From Phlegmacium glaucopus (Eukaryota > Basidiomycota > Agaricomycetes > Agaricales > Cortinariaceae): DNA of 64,000 nucleotides. The notes under the pieces were generated by a model, which had not been told where the DNA came from, ran no database searches, and saw only the letters and a list, made by a program, of their open reading frames with translations. The stretch is from positions 332,861-396,860 of the forward strand of contig MU130702.1 in NCBI GenBank assembly GCA_015039465.1, read 5' to 3'. Every line of letters begins with the position of its first letter. Position 1 is the first letter of the stretch. Below are positions 12,752 to 23,867 of this stretch, piece after piece. Made by a program: the position numbers and the translations under genes.

Positions 12752-14599
12752 TTATTGATTCCTTTTCGTTAATATTTCAACCCCTGTCTCAGTGATCCTG
12801 ACCAACAGATGAGGTCAGGTTTCAATGAAATCAATCGAATAAACTCACAGAAGGGTATCCTCGAATTGTGCACTTCTCTTGCCATCAACGGTGGTTGCTG
12901 TCCAATTATCGGGCCAATGTACATCATCCCAGCTGTGACCCAAATTAAGCATCTTTGTTAGACGGTAAGCATCAGCCGAGTTGTCAATACAAAGGACAAA
13001 ATACAGACCGGTTCTATGCTGAAGGCCTAACGGAAGAAAGATTAAACGCTGGGACAACATGGGCTACTAATGGGCTTACCATCCCGCGTTTCATTGTACC
13101 GACCGCCTTGTTTTTCGCGTAATGTGGTATGTTAGGTGCACAATGAAAGAGGTCATTTATACCATGACCGGTGTAAGTGCGGACAACTGCACACCCATTG
13201 GCACGCGCAATAGGCTCTCTTTGGATAAAAAGACAAACATTAGACCTAAAGCAGAAAGAATTACTATGAAGACAGCCCACATCACTTTGCCGATATCTCG
13301 GAATAGAGCTCCTGGTTTGCATATTTTAATGGCCTCATCGAGGCACTCCCGCGTGGTACGAATCAGCCTTTCTGAATCTTCATCTATTTTACCAACTGGG
13401 TAAGTCTCATTGAGATCACCATGGTAACCTAAGGTGAACCATAATCCATGAGTGTTTGTAGTCAAGAGGACACCTTGTACTTGCCGTCATAATACAGCGA
13501 CACGTCTAAGTATCATTCAGTTCAGGTATGTAAGAGTGCATGGGCAAAAAATACCGATGTTAATGATGTCGCCTTCCCGCAACTTCCGCTGATCAGGAAT
13601 GCCGTGACAGATTACTTCATTTACAGATCTGGCCAAAAAGATATGCGTATCGAAATCAGATAAAAATGGGTTTGCTTTGCACAAGGACGTACGTGCAGAC
13701 TGATTTTGGAAATTTGCGATAATTCAACGGAGACGGGTATGCATTACGTTCAATGGTCGCGTTATGTACTATCTCGTCAAGCTCGTCGGTCGAGATTCCT
13801 GGTCGAATGTGAGAAGCAGCAATATCAAGTACCTCCCTCGTAAGCTAGACACAGAAAAGTTACTAAAAAGGCCATTTGGGCAAGTATGAGCGCCCTCACT
13901 CGACAGACGGTACGCAGTTTTTCTTGTTCCTCTTTGGTCAGAAGCTTCGGCGGTTGGCCTGCGCGCTGAGCTTCGGACAACGGAACTCCTAGAGCAACGT
14001 GGTTCAACATCAAACCTTTGAGCACGGAATATCTGAATAGGTCGCTGACCATCTTGGGCATAATCTGGGCGAGGAATATGATCGGGAACTTTACGAGTTA
14101 CCGAAAGTGGGTATACTGGTCGCATTGTTCCTGTGAAATTGTAATTAGGGAAGGGGTTATGAGTTCCATCTGGAAAAACAAGGATATCAAAAACTTTAGA
14201 CATCAGCAATACAGAAGAGAAGGTATGACCTGGATAGGGTGCAAGGGCTCCGCCAGACTTTGCAAGATCATGGATAATTTTATGTGTTTTCTAGCGACGG
14301 CGTTCAGCCCATCTATCCTTTTTCTTAACGCTCGATCACCAGAAAACTGACCCCTTTACTGAGTTTAGATTGTGATCAACCAGAGTCAAGCAGAAAAAAG
14401 AGCTCACATCCTGCCTTGAAACACTCTTGACCGCAGTAGAAAGAACCGCGAATTCCTAGCCTGAAGATTACACAAGTGTGTGAGCTTAGCAAAATACCAA
14501 GTGAGCAACGACCGACTTGCTACATGTGGGGCATTCTAGACGAGAGACAGGATTACCATTAGGACAAGATTGACTTTGACACAAGATTCCCGAAGACAT
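12752..14599 (-). CDS. MAP1: Methionine aminopeptidase 1
   Basis: This enzyme removes the initiator methionine from nascent proteins at the ribosome. The N-terminus (14599 downwards) has a MYND-like zinc finger: 'CQSQSCPNG' and 'LECPTC', then '[12 protein letters not shown]' in the next exon. The pita-bread catalytic fold follows with '[13 protein letters not shown]', '[21 protein letters not shown]' and '[23 protein letters not shown]'. A naive reading stops at 12845, right after 'DTLL'. Splicing the intron from about 12848 back to 12797 adds a last exon encoding '[14 protein letters not shown]', which matches the expected family C-terminus, so the true stop is placed at 12752. Several introns of about 50 bp interrupt the gene. 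Its 3' end faces the acyltransferase gene at a distance of 204 bp. Confidence 0.92.
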
Positions 14600-15066
14600 T
14601 GTAGTACCTCGTCAACTGGTCTAGGTCACGTCCGAGTGTGTCGGTCACTTGGTCAGTTTCCTATTTTGATCAAACAAAAAAAAAACTTCCTGAATCGGTG
14701 TGTCGAAAGACTTATTGAGCACTAAAGCTGACAAGCATAATAAAGTAGTCTGTGAAGTTTAGCACTAGAAGTATATAGGGTCGTAGGGGTGAGATACGGA
14801 CTGTAAAAGTAAGGTAAGTTATAATATGATATAGACAGGGAAACTAGTGGTTTCGAGTGGTTTCGAGGGATATGATGGCAGGAAGATGCAGGGCGGATTA
14901 AATGGAGCAAATAAAAATATATGTAAGGGTTGAAACAGTGTTAGGTTCTTCTAAGTTGGTTCAAGAGTGGACACAAGGGTCGAAAGCAATACAACAGAGC
15001 AATTAAAGGGAAGATAGGGTGATAACTAAAAAGGCACCTTGACCTGCGAGATTGACGAATGAGCCG
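14600..15066. other. Intergenic region, no gene seen
   Basis: This AT-leaning sequence holds a short A-run near 14678-14687 and GGTTTCGAG-type short repeats near 14849-14867. No coding or RNA feature is supported. It holds the upstream region of the methionine aminopeptidase gene and the 3' flank of the gene at 15067. Confidence 0.4.
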
Positions 15067-15687
15067 TCAATGGTGGGGGAGAACTTCCAGTCTGAAAGCT
15101 GTTTTTGTATCGTTACAGGCCTTGCGCAAAGCCTTGAAACGAGATTGACCAAAAATATCAACGAGGGAGGACTCGTTGGCGGTTATCCATTGAATAGGGG
15201 GTAAACCACGGGTTGTGCGATAAATGCCGTCAGGCATACGCTCGTCAAAAACAAAAGTGACGAGGCCAGTGAGGAGGCACTGAATAAGGTTGAGAATGTC
15301 GTTGATGGGTGTGCAAATTTTTCGGACTGATTCAAAGGTATCACTATGAAAAACCATTTGCCATTGTATTCTTCTTTCTGGTGAAAAAAAGGAACTAGCA
15401 TGAACAGGGAGGTGAAGTTTGAGCTTCGGCCCAGCTGGCACGTCGACGGAAGAACGCCAAATAGAGGGTGTTTCGAGGGAAAACAGCAGACGATTGTCTT
15501 GAGAGGGAACCTCTGTCCAATGATAGTCACGAATTAATTGAAGTTTTAGGGCTTGAAACCAACGATGGGCTCGAGCATAAGTTGCACCTAGTGCGTCTGC
15601 CGTTGTAAGAGGGATATTTGTTCGTCTGGCCCAGTCGTCCATGTTGGCGACATCGCTAGAAAAAACGACCTCTGGTTGCCGTGACAT
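15067..15687 (-). CDS. Uncharacterised protein, about 206 residues, single exon
   Basis: One uninterrupted reading frame runs from ATG (15687) to stop (15067), which is unusual here because nearly all neighbours carry several introns. The protein is soluble, with no signal peptide or membrane segment visible. Its composition is normal and it has coherent segments such as 'DALGATYARAHRWFQALKLQ', 'PSIWRSSVDVPAGPKLKLHL' and 'VTFVFDERMPDGIYRTTRGL'. I do not recognise a family. The mixed aliphatic/aromatic pattern and the absence of low complexity argue for a real folded protein rather than a chance frame. It could be a lineage-restricted gene. It sits between the methionine aminopeptidase gene and eIF2B alpha, with which it is divergent, and neither suggests a role. 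Confidence 0.6.
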   Translation of the reverse strand: MSRQPEVVFSSDVANMDDWARRTNIPLTTADALGATYARAHRWFQALKLQLIRDYHWTEVPSQDNRLLFSLETPSIWRSSVDVPAGPKLKLHLPVHASSFFSPERRIQWQMVFHSDTFESVRKICTPINDILNLIQCLLTGLVTFVFDERMPDGIYRTTRGLPPIQWITANESSLVDIFGQSRFKALRKACNDTKTAFRLEVLPHH

Positions 15688-15942
15688 TGGTATTGAATGC
15701 TATAGAAAGGAGATAAGTAATAGGGGAGGGGGGAGGAAGAGGAGGAAAGCATACCCGAAAGGGAGACTCAAATAAGAAGCATAGCTGAGCAAGGAGGATA
15801 GGAAAATAAAGGAAAATAATTAAAAAGGATCACCGATGGAAAAGGGCCGTCGGTCGAAAATACACGTGTATTCACCCCCGACACTAAGAAAGACCCCAGA
15901 TACCACATGGTTAAAGGTCAAAGCAACCACCACTAAAGTCAC

Positions 15943-17398
15943 ATGTCACGTCTCCATATGTTTGATATCTACTCCGCCTTTCAACTTATCCTCAAGGATG
16001 AACAGGTTGCTATCTCCATTTCAATATAATCCTGTACTCTTTTATGGTCTCATTCATAGATCTCACCACCTCTCGCAGCTATCCTTGCACTTACCCAAGT
16101 AATACAAAATTCAGATGGTAATGACCCCCCATGTACACTTCATTTCTATAACTCATCAAATTCAAGCTGGAACAATGTTCGAACTCGTCAAGGCCCTCAA
16201 TCATGGTGCCGAAACTCTCAAAAACCAGACATCGAATTCCATCAGTCTCAACGCAGGTTGTGAATTGTTCATCGCCTTTGTAACATTATTTCCTCATGAC
16301 TCTGACGTATGCCTATTCAGTCTTTCCTAAATCACATTTTCATATCCTTCTTTCAGAATTTCACGGACCTGAAAAAGGAACTTATCCAACATGGTCAAAA
16401 TTATGCTACTGAGGCTCTCACGTATCGCAAAAAGATCGCAGAATTGGCATTTGGTTTCATAAAGGACGGATCTGTCGTACGTCCATCTAAACCCAAATTC
16501 TGCTTTTGAACGTATATTTATGTAGTATCACATTTACCAGATACTCACACATTCTTATTCACGAGTTGTAATGCAAACTCTCCTCCTAGCTCACAAGCGG
16601 AAACGCATATCAGGTATAGCCTTCCCGGCGGATATATATATATATGCTTTTACTCAATCTTTTCAAGTTTTTGTCACAGAAGCACGCCCTCGCGGTTTAG
16701 GGTACGTGATTATGACGCCTTTTTCAGCTCAACTTTAATACATTTTCTGCAAATCACAGAATTAAGACTGCTGAGGCCCTCACTGCAGCAGGTGTACCCA
16801 GCACGGTGATACTTGACTCGGCAGTCGCATACGTCATGGATAAGGTGGACTTCGTGTTGGTTGGCTCAGAAGCTGTTGTTGAGAGTGGTGGCCTTGTCAA
16901 TGCCGTGGGGAGCAATCAGATAGCTATTATCGCCCGAGCAGCACACAAGCCCTTCTATGCACTGGCTGAAAGGTATTTTCATCTTCTTTAAACGATAAAG
17001 ATCAATCACAGATCCAACTTTCTATATTAGTTACAAATTCCACCGTTTGTTTCCCTTATCGCAGTATGATCTCCCAAGTCACAATTCAAAAATTCTTTCA
17101 TTTCCTCGCCCCTTGCCCGAGCGTTCTCCCCAATCACTTGATATTTCCACGGAATCGTCTCCCACTCCCATCATCAATCATCCGGATCTCATCTCTCCAA
17201 GAATAACACAAGAGCAAATTTCCCAAAACAACCCAGATGTGGATTATACGAGGTTAGTTGTATGTTTGTTGCAACTCCCTTTTGAGTCTGTGATTTCATT
17301 GTTCTAGACCCGATCTCATTTCACTTGTATTTTCGGATGTGGGAAGTCTGACACCAGAGGGTGTCAGTCAATACCTTGTCGGAATGTTTGCAGACTGA
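15943..17398 (+). CDS. GCN3: Translation initiation factor eIF2B subunit alpha
   Basis: This is a regulatory subunit of the eIF2 guanine nucleotide exchange factor, which senses phosphorylated eIF2 and controls general translation. Exon 1 begins at ATG 15943 ('MSRLHMFDIYSAFQLILKDEQ'), followed by 'ISPPLAAILALTQVIQNSD' and then 'SISLNAGCELFIAFVTLF'. The Rossmann-like half follows with 'LTHSYSRVVMQTLLLAHK', 'TEARPRGLGIKTAEALTAAG', 'DFVLVGSEAVVESGGLVNAVG' and 'HKPFYALAERYKFHRLFPL'. The end is 'YLVGMFAD', close to the usual C-terminus of the family. At least eight small introns split the gene. A Ser/Pro-rich insert ('PRPLPERSPQSLDISTESSP') lies just before the last conserved block. A (TA)n tract near 16630 is intronic. 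Confidence 0.94.
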
Positions 17399-18073
17399 TC
17401 TTAGCTCCTCTCGAGAAGATACACAATGAACAATTATGTCAGATCCATGATTTGCGGCTCATTCAACTCGTGTCAGATTTGAAGATGGATTGGTGTGATA
17501 ACACGATAATCTGTTTTTTCTAACTCAGATTTCCGTGTTTTATCATGCTTCCAGATAATTTACATGATAAAATCGAAGCCAACTTTTAGCGCCAACATTA
17601 CCAGAATGGTCTACATTAAGATAACACTCAGCCAGCTCATCATTATGAATGTGGCAAAAGGCGCGAGATCTTATGCCTATTTCACCCCTTTCAGCTTCCC
17701 GGTGCTAATACTACTAGTAATGAGCAAGTCAACTCTTTCTCTTACCGACCACTCCGACATCATAGGCCTGTTGCCACATGAGTTTTGGATTTTAGCTATA
17801 GGGTTTAACAGATTACACCGGTTGACTCCATTGGAATTGCATTTGGTTCCAGCACTTTTTGTGACAGGAATATGGATCCTAATTCAGTGTAAGTAGACGA
17901 TCCTCAGTTTTGGCGGTCCGAATCAGACCTTTGATTGGCACGCCGCATCCCTCCACTTGAAACTTTAAAAAACTAGCTTCTTCAAAACATATAAAATCCA
18001 GAACAACTGGGTCAGTTGACCCCAGATCCATCCAACCAATTTTACAATCCAGCTTTCAGAAACTGCTTCGACG
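17399..18073. other. Intergenic region, no supported gene
   Basis: An open frame at 17564-17896 (+) has hydrophobic stretches but no family resemblance and no matching codon continuity beyond its ends, so I do not call it a gene. Confidence 0.35.
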
Positions 18074-18581
18074 ATGTGTAGATGGCGCCAGTCAGTGAAC
18101 CTTCTGGTGGATTACTACAACGCTGACGCGCTATGTTGTAGAATCGAAGATACATACGCCCATTGCAACCACACCTACAGACTGGTGCGCGTCATCCCCC
18201 CCTTTACATGTCTATGTTGTTGAGCTCCTTCTACAGCCTGACGAGATGGTTGCAATATTTTTACCCTCTCCATCCATTATTGACGCTATCCCAGGTCTAT
18301 TGTCCCGAACGAGATTGCAAGTTCAGCCCAAACCACCCGCCGGACTGCGGTCCTAATTGCAGGACGACCTGTTGGCAATAGTAAGAACCCCCGCCGCCAT
18401 CTCATAGCCTACGATTTGACCCAGTTTGTTAATCAGTCGGCGTTTCCCCGAGCAGATAGGTTCGCAGAATTGAACCTTCCCCCCACCAGAAATTGAAAGT
18501 ACTGATGACTCTGAAGACCGCAGGCTTGACCGGTTGTGCCCAAAGTGCCAACATGCCCAGCAGCTTCAGCAACAGCAGTAG
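18074..18581 (+). CDS. Tiny Cys/His-rich protein, about 86 residues in five exons (member A of a pair)
   Basis: I reconstructed this gene because splice sites and phases join perfectly. The exons are about 18074-18090, 18143-18183, 18295-18380, 18437-18468 and 18499-18581 (stop TAG). The product begins 'MCRWRQIEDTYAHCNHTYRL', continues with the core 'CPERDCKFSPNHPPDCGPNC' and 'CWQYRRFPEQ', and ends with 'LCPKC' and a Gln-rich tail. The core pattern is C-x4-C-x2-S-x2-H-x3-C plus a terminal C-x2-C, which suggests a small zinc-binding fold. The fourth intron would be only 30 bp, which is short even for a fungus. I do not know a function. A second gene with the same signature lies at 22252-22546 on the other strand. 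The alternative is a decayed or non-coding locus, but the phase agreement across four introns argues against chance. Confidence 0.5.
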
Positions 18582-18713
18582 AATACCGGAAGATAACCAC
18601 GACAGCATGCAGCCACGAAACGTGTGGACTTACAGTAGCGAAATTTAATTTTGTTGTGGCCTTTTACTAGTTAGTCTAAGTGTCCATGAGGTTTGAAAGC
18701 CGAATTCCTTCCC

Positions 18714-20354
18714 ATGGCCACGACCGCCACAGTTATGACTCCAACGCTTCCTCGCCATCCCACACACACACCAGATAAGATTTATCAGGAGTCGTGGATA
18801 TTTTGCTGGGTCATATGAACAAGGTTCGCCTTGTGGGTATCGGCATCAGATCAAGACAAGATAGCGATTATTGGAGTGTCAATAAACTTGAACGTGAAGT
18901 CCTAAGCCGTGAGTTGGATGTTTCCATAAAAGTAAGACACAGACGATCTGGCCAGGCAAATCCGCGTGACGCAATGTATGTATGTCACAAATCTTGGAAA
19001 TGACTTCTACTTCACAATGGTTTTTTTCAATACCAGCATTGAATTCTACGCCTTCCACCTGCTCCCTTGAGAAAGAGCTCTATGACAGGGCCAGGGGTGT
19101 AGAATTTCTTTTCCGACTGGGTTCCTCATTAGCGCTGTTCGTCTTCAACTACAGTGAATCTTGAGCTCGTATTCACTCTAACGCAGTCCAACATCTGCAA
19201 TGTGTACAGCAGCAACCTGGTTTCACAGATTCTACATGCGTTATCCCATGGATGACTTTCACCGTCAGGTATATTTCAGTCCGGCAATTTCCCCCATTCA
19301 ACTCACATATTCGACCTAGGATGTAGCAGCCACTTGCATCTTCTTATCCACTAAAACCGAAGAATGTGGTCGAAAACTTCGTGATGTGGCCAGAGTTTAT
19401 CAAGCAAAGGTGAACAACATGGACATTACACAAATCGCTGTCGATAGTAAGGTATGTACTACAGGGTTTTTAGTCATGCTAGGATCTGACCCCTTTCCAG
19501 GAGGTTGATCAATGTCAATCAGCAATCCTATTGACAGAAGAAGTGCTGCTCGAAGCTCTTTGCTTTGATTTCGTTGTTGAAAGCCCTCACGCCGAACTTC
19601 TGGAACTTTTTGAATCATGCAGCCCCGATTCTGACGTACAAGAATATGCCTGGAGTCTCGCTCATGATTCGTAAGTATAAAAATATCGACAAAGTTTTCT
19701 GTTGTGAGTTTACTATGACCTTTTACAGTTATCGGACACCAGTATGTATATTGTATCCACCTAGAGTCATAGCGACTGCTTGTTATGTGCTCGCCCAACG
19801 CATCGTCGACGGTCCTAACTCCCCATCACTCGATGCACGTATATCAGCAGCTGCGCCATCCAAATCTCTCCCCACCCCACCTTCCAATAAGCCACCGTCA
19901 CCAGATGCCGCTCGAGCTGCTATCGAGCATTACAATTTAAATGAAGAAGAACTTTCAAATATCTCAGGTCTGTTGAGTACTTGTTCGATTACCCTAAATC
20001 TGACGACTATCAAATAGAGACCCTCAGTATCTTACTTGAATTTTATTCTGCACAGGATCAGATAACATATCCATATTTAGCGTCCATCACTGCGGTGGGT
20101 GTTGACGTCCTCTTCTCTTTATAATTAATTAACTATTCCTTTAGGTACCTCCTCCCGCCCGACGGAGAAATCGAAACACGCTCTTTGTAACGCAGTCTGT
20201 TCTAAACTCGGCACAAGTAGGAGGAGATTCACATCCGTCTCAACAGGATGGTCTAGGCAGGACTCCAAGCTCATCGCATGGCGGTCGTACACCTTCAACT
20301 CAAACATCGCAGGAGAGTCATAAAGTGCCATTACAACAGCATCCAATGAATTAA
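18714..20354 (+). CDS. Cyclin K/Ctk2-like transcriptional cyclin
   Basis: This is the cyclin partner of a transcriptional CDK of the CTDK-1/P-TEFb type, which phosphorylates the RNA polymerase II C-terminal domain. The cyclin box is clear: 'SLEKELYDRARGVEFLFRLG', then 'AATWFHRFYMRYPMDDFHRQ', 'DVAATCIFLSTKTEECGRKL' and 'EVLLEALCFDFVVESPHAEL'. The second cyclin fold includes 'PPRVIATACYVLAQRIVDGP'. The tail is hydrophilic and rich in Ser, Gln and His. The N-terminus is uncertain. An ATG at 18714 opens a family-like leader ('TPTLPRHPTHTPDKIYQ') whose splice to the box I could not phase cleanly. The first ATG continuous with the box is at 19000 or 18982. The stop TAA at 20352-20354 lies 20 bp from the convergent gene's stop. 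Confidence 0.85.
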
Positions 20355-20374
20355 TGTAAAATACGAGTTTGTTT

Positions 20375-22065
20375 TCAAATCAACCAATCTCCACAGGCCT
20401 CTTCAAGTGTCGGCTCGACGAAAGGAAAGGAACGTTTAATCACGGGGTATGGATAAGTTCCTTGGCGACCATCTCTGGCCTGATCATTGACCCATCCTTC
20501 TACAATTTCATGTCGATCTGTGTCATGTGGTTCGAATCCCGAAACCATGGAGCCTTCGTCCGACCACTGTGATTCTGTATCGAGTTCTTCTAGCGAGTCA
20601 ACTTCCTGTAACAATCCGACTTCTATCGATCCGACTGTTGTGAGCTGTCGTCATAAGGTATGAAGAGGTCACTCTGACCTCTATCTATTTGACCCCATGC
20701 GACGTCAGATTTCACTTTACAACCGAGTGCATTACTAGGTCTTCCTATCTCAACTGTACTGTAGATAACAGGCTCTAGCACCTTCCAAAACCATGATAAA
20801 GGTCAGATTATTAATAAACGATAAATTGCCGATGCTCTGCAAATGAACCTACCTTCGGCAAGTTGCAAGTGCCTGGCAGGCGGGCTGATGAAGCTATCCA
20901 ATATGCCAAAAGTTCGACGATGGTAGGCGAGGAGGAGTCGTGTTTGTAGATTGGTGAGACAAATCCCACCTTATAGCCTACAGAATCATCAATAAAACAA
21001 ATACTTTACACTTGGGGTTGTACAAACTTTTTGAAAACCCTCCGAAGACCCATTGTTTATAGTTCGTCAAAACAAAACGATGCGCTTTTGATTGGACACA
21101 GGCATCCCATATCTATCAACAATTAGTTAGACAAGAGATTACAGAACCAACAACAAAAAATCTGTTCAGACTTTACTCCATATTTTATATCTATTATTTA
21201 TCTCCGATTCCGATGGGTTCCCATCACCAGAAAAGGTAGGATACTGTATAGATTATAATTGCCTGTCTTTGAATAAGAGTAGTTCGCAAACCTTACCGCT
21301 CTGCAGTCCACGAACTGTTCTATGTCAGGTTCTTCAAGAACCCAATGTGGCTGAATGGCGACGATTAGGGTAGTTTTACACTCATTGCCATTGTCTCGTG
21401 GATCGCGTTGAGCTCGACACCAGAGAAATTCTGCAAAGATGTTTTCATCGAAATCAATCCCTCTACCACGTCGGCGTTCAACAAAGGCCCATTCACGCAG
21501 TGCAGGGACAGAATGGTGCAAAACCTGGGTCGCAGTGACTAGAGCTAGGTCCACCCAGGCGATCTGACTAGGAAGTAATATATATATATGATGGTTTACA
21601 TAGGATAAAGTTAACAACTGACTTACGAAGAGATCTTTCCTGGTTTATCTGCATATAATTCTGGAATTTCAGTTCGGAGGGTGAGTCGAGCGTCTATTCT
21701 ATGACCGATATGAGTTGCGAAAGAATTCACTGGTGTTCTAGGAATGTGGGAATCCAGCCCTGTCACAGTTAGACGGGTATACTAATTTCGACGTAGAAAA
21801 CAAGCTTACATGCCAACGAAAGAGATGTCCACTGCGATGGAATCGAATATATCAGCTCGAGTAGGCGCCATGACTCAGGACGAATTTGAAGGCTGTTTGG
21901 ACAATTCTGCGGATCTATTCGGGTATTATAAAACGGGCCATCATAGTTCGAGCGGTATAGGTTGGGTAGAATACAATTCTTGATAAACGCCCGAAGGTTT
22001 AAAAGCGCATCAGCGTCAATAAGTGGGAAGTTCAAATCCTGCGGTGCCCTTCTTGATAATGGCAT
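20375..22065 (-). CDS. Uncharacterised multi-exon protein
   Basis: The start ATG is at 22065 ('MPLSRRAPQDLNFPLIDADA'). Coding blocks continue through 'RPESWRLLELIYSIPSQWTS', 'RIDARLTLRTEIPELYADKP', 'IAWVDLALVTATQVLHHSVP', 'ALREWAFVERRRGRGIDFDE' and 'KTTLIVAIQPHWVLEEPDIE'. After further exons comes 'SPTIVELLAYWIASSARLPG'. The last two exons join in frame over a 40-bp intron ending at about 20629, giving 'QEVDSLEELDTESQWSDEGS' and the end 'TLEEACGDWLI'. About six introns are needed. No signal peptide or membrane segment is obvious, and the C-terminal third is acidic. I do not recognise the family. It is tail-to-tail with the cyclin gene at 20 bp. Frame continuity across introns supports a real gene. 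Confidence 0.6.
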
Positions 22066-22251
22066 GGTGAATGGGATTTGAAGCAGAGGTCATAGCGAGC
22101 CGTCTTATATTACAAGAAGAACAAGACTGGAAAGGGTTAAGCTTTTAAGTATTAGAACAAGGTTGTTATGTGCAACACTGGAAGCGAAATTCAGTCATCC
22201 AATTTTGGAATCCCTTATACCATCATGAATCACGTGCCTGCTGCATGACTC

Positions 22252-22546
22252 TTATCGATGATCACCACTGGCGCCAATCGTCGTGCCTTCCCTTGCTCTG
22301 ATCATGCACTCTGCACACGTCGTATTACTGATTCGTATTGGGTTGTGGGTTGGTGCATTCATCTTCTGAATACAGCTCGATGCTTGGCATCCTACACTCA
22401 CGGTAAGCCTGGTCTCTATCATCCACGCATGACGAACCAGGCGCATGCCGTGAGCTAAACAAGCAGTTGTTTCTGCCACAATCCTTTTGAAACGTAGACA
22501 TTGAATAGAAATGACCACATTCGGTATGATAACGGCCGTCGATAAT
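22252..22546 (-). CDS. Small Cys/His-rich protein, 3' part (member B of a pair)
   Basis: The upstream exon or exons were not found. The visible exon starts after an acceptor at about 22547 and reads 'IIDGRYHTECGHFYSMSTFQ', then 'CGRNNCLFSSRHAPGSSC'. A donor GTGGAT is followed by an intron of about 55 bp, and the last exon reads 'KMNAPTHNPIRISNTTCAEC' and ends with 'GASGDHR' at the stop (22252). The motif C-x4-C-x2-S-x2-H-x5-C followed by C-x2-C parallels the gene at 18074-18581. Small zinc-binding-like proteins with this spacing are likely a family, but no function is known to me. If no upstream ATG exon exists, this copy would be a remnant. Confidence 0.4.
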
Positions 22547-23867
22547 CTGCGTAGATGTCAAAAAGTTATCATGACACTTCCGATAAGACAAATACGAACG
22601 TTATGGCACATGGGCTAATATTTGGGAGTGTCACTGGACTTTGAGAAAGTTGGGGGGATTCGGAGTCATTATGGTACGACCTTCAATATTCAATTTAACC
22701 CTTGCTGCAGCTGCATGCAGCCTGCCTCGTTCTGGATGGCACGCATACTTTTTGGCGTGAGGCTTCAGTTTAGGCTGGCGTGTATTACTCGTGCTGTTCA
22801 TAAGTCCCTCTATATCAGAAAAAAACCCTAAAGCTTGGTAGGTGTTTTCATTCCTCAATCTCCATTGCATTGATGCATAATTCCCAAGAAAAAGATGTGA
22901 ACCTGCAAATGATAAAGTTTAGTTCGTTGGAAAGGATCGCTCCTATCCTCACTTAGTTGTATCCGATTGCGTAAATAGATGGACTATTGACACAGGGTGC
23001 AAAGATTTGCCAATTCATGATGAGACAGCTCATCTTGCAAGATCCGGCTTAAGGAGTGCATAGATGGAATAATATAACTTGCTGGTTTCAATTAAAGGCT
23101 TCTTTTCATTCACCTATGCGAGAATATCACTAGCCAGATGGGATCCAGGTCAAAAGACATGAATCGACTACTATGCTCCACGTTTGCGGATTTTGACAAC
23201 TAATTCAACTTTTTTCCGGACCTAAAGCCACAAAAGTTTCAAACGTCGCTATTGAAACAAAAAAGAATAGGGACACACTTCATTTGCGAACTGCTTTCTC
23301 CATCGCTCACTACTCAGTCGACGACGTTTTGCTCCCTTCTTCTCGTGTCTTTCTGTCAGTCTCAATTGCTGACGGACTCTGTTGCGGGCAAGGATACCGT
23401 CAAGGTGCCGGAAGGTGTCACCCAAGTCACGCGGGTTGTTAACAGTACGACCTGGAGTGGATATTTAGAGACTATATGGAAAGATGAAGGATGGCAATCT
23501 ACCTGAGTATGCGTTTGCTGGTGGGGAGCGTGTCATCTCTTCCATTGCACGTTTCGATCTATCACCCCATACGACCTCAGAGGAAGAAACAGCCAGAGTC
23601 GAGGCCCGCTCTGCTGTGTTCGTGATCATGTTCTCGAGATGTCGTGGGAGTCTGTTTCTTGAGTTGAAACGCGCAGACATCAGAAAAGAACATGGTGGTG
23701 CACAAGTCAGTGGTCGAGAACGAATACACGATGACAACAGTAGTCGCTGCATGGGTGTTATGAGATTCAAGAGAGATTTTGAGATCCCGTGACTCTTGAA
23801 TTCCTCAGACTGTCACCTGGGCCAGCACAGTGCACACTTATCGTACGCCTTTTGTGTAACAGAAATC
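22547..23867. other. Region with weak open frames only
   Basis: An open frame at 23252-23506 (+) starts with a moderately hydrophobic stretch ('FCSLLLVSFCQSQLL'), and another at 23484-23792 overlaps it in a second frame. The opposite strand is also open at 23465-23770. I recognise no family and could not build a consistent spliced gene. This may hold the missing 5' exon of the gene ending at 22252 and the promoter of the RWD gene. Confidence 0.3.

Noticed and set aside
16629..16644. (TA)n tract that could be a TATA box
   Set aside because: It lies within an intron of eIF2B alpha between two conserved exons.
17564..17896. 110-residue open frame on the plus strand
   Set aside because: No family resemblance, no splice continuation and no start context; judged a chance frame in intergenic DNA.
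20527..20541. tRNA-like T-arm sequence (GGTTCGAATCC)
   Set aside because: No acceptor stem, D-arm or anticodon arm can be built around it, and it lies inside the last exon of the minus-strand orphan gene.
23465..23792. Overlapping open frames on both strands
   Set aside because: Both strands are open, but neither reading shows a recognised domain or can be spliced to neighbours; not strong enough to call.
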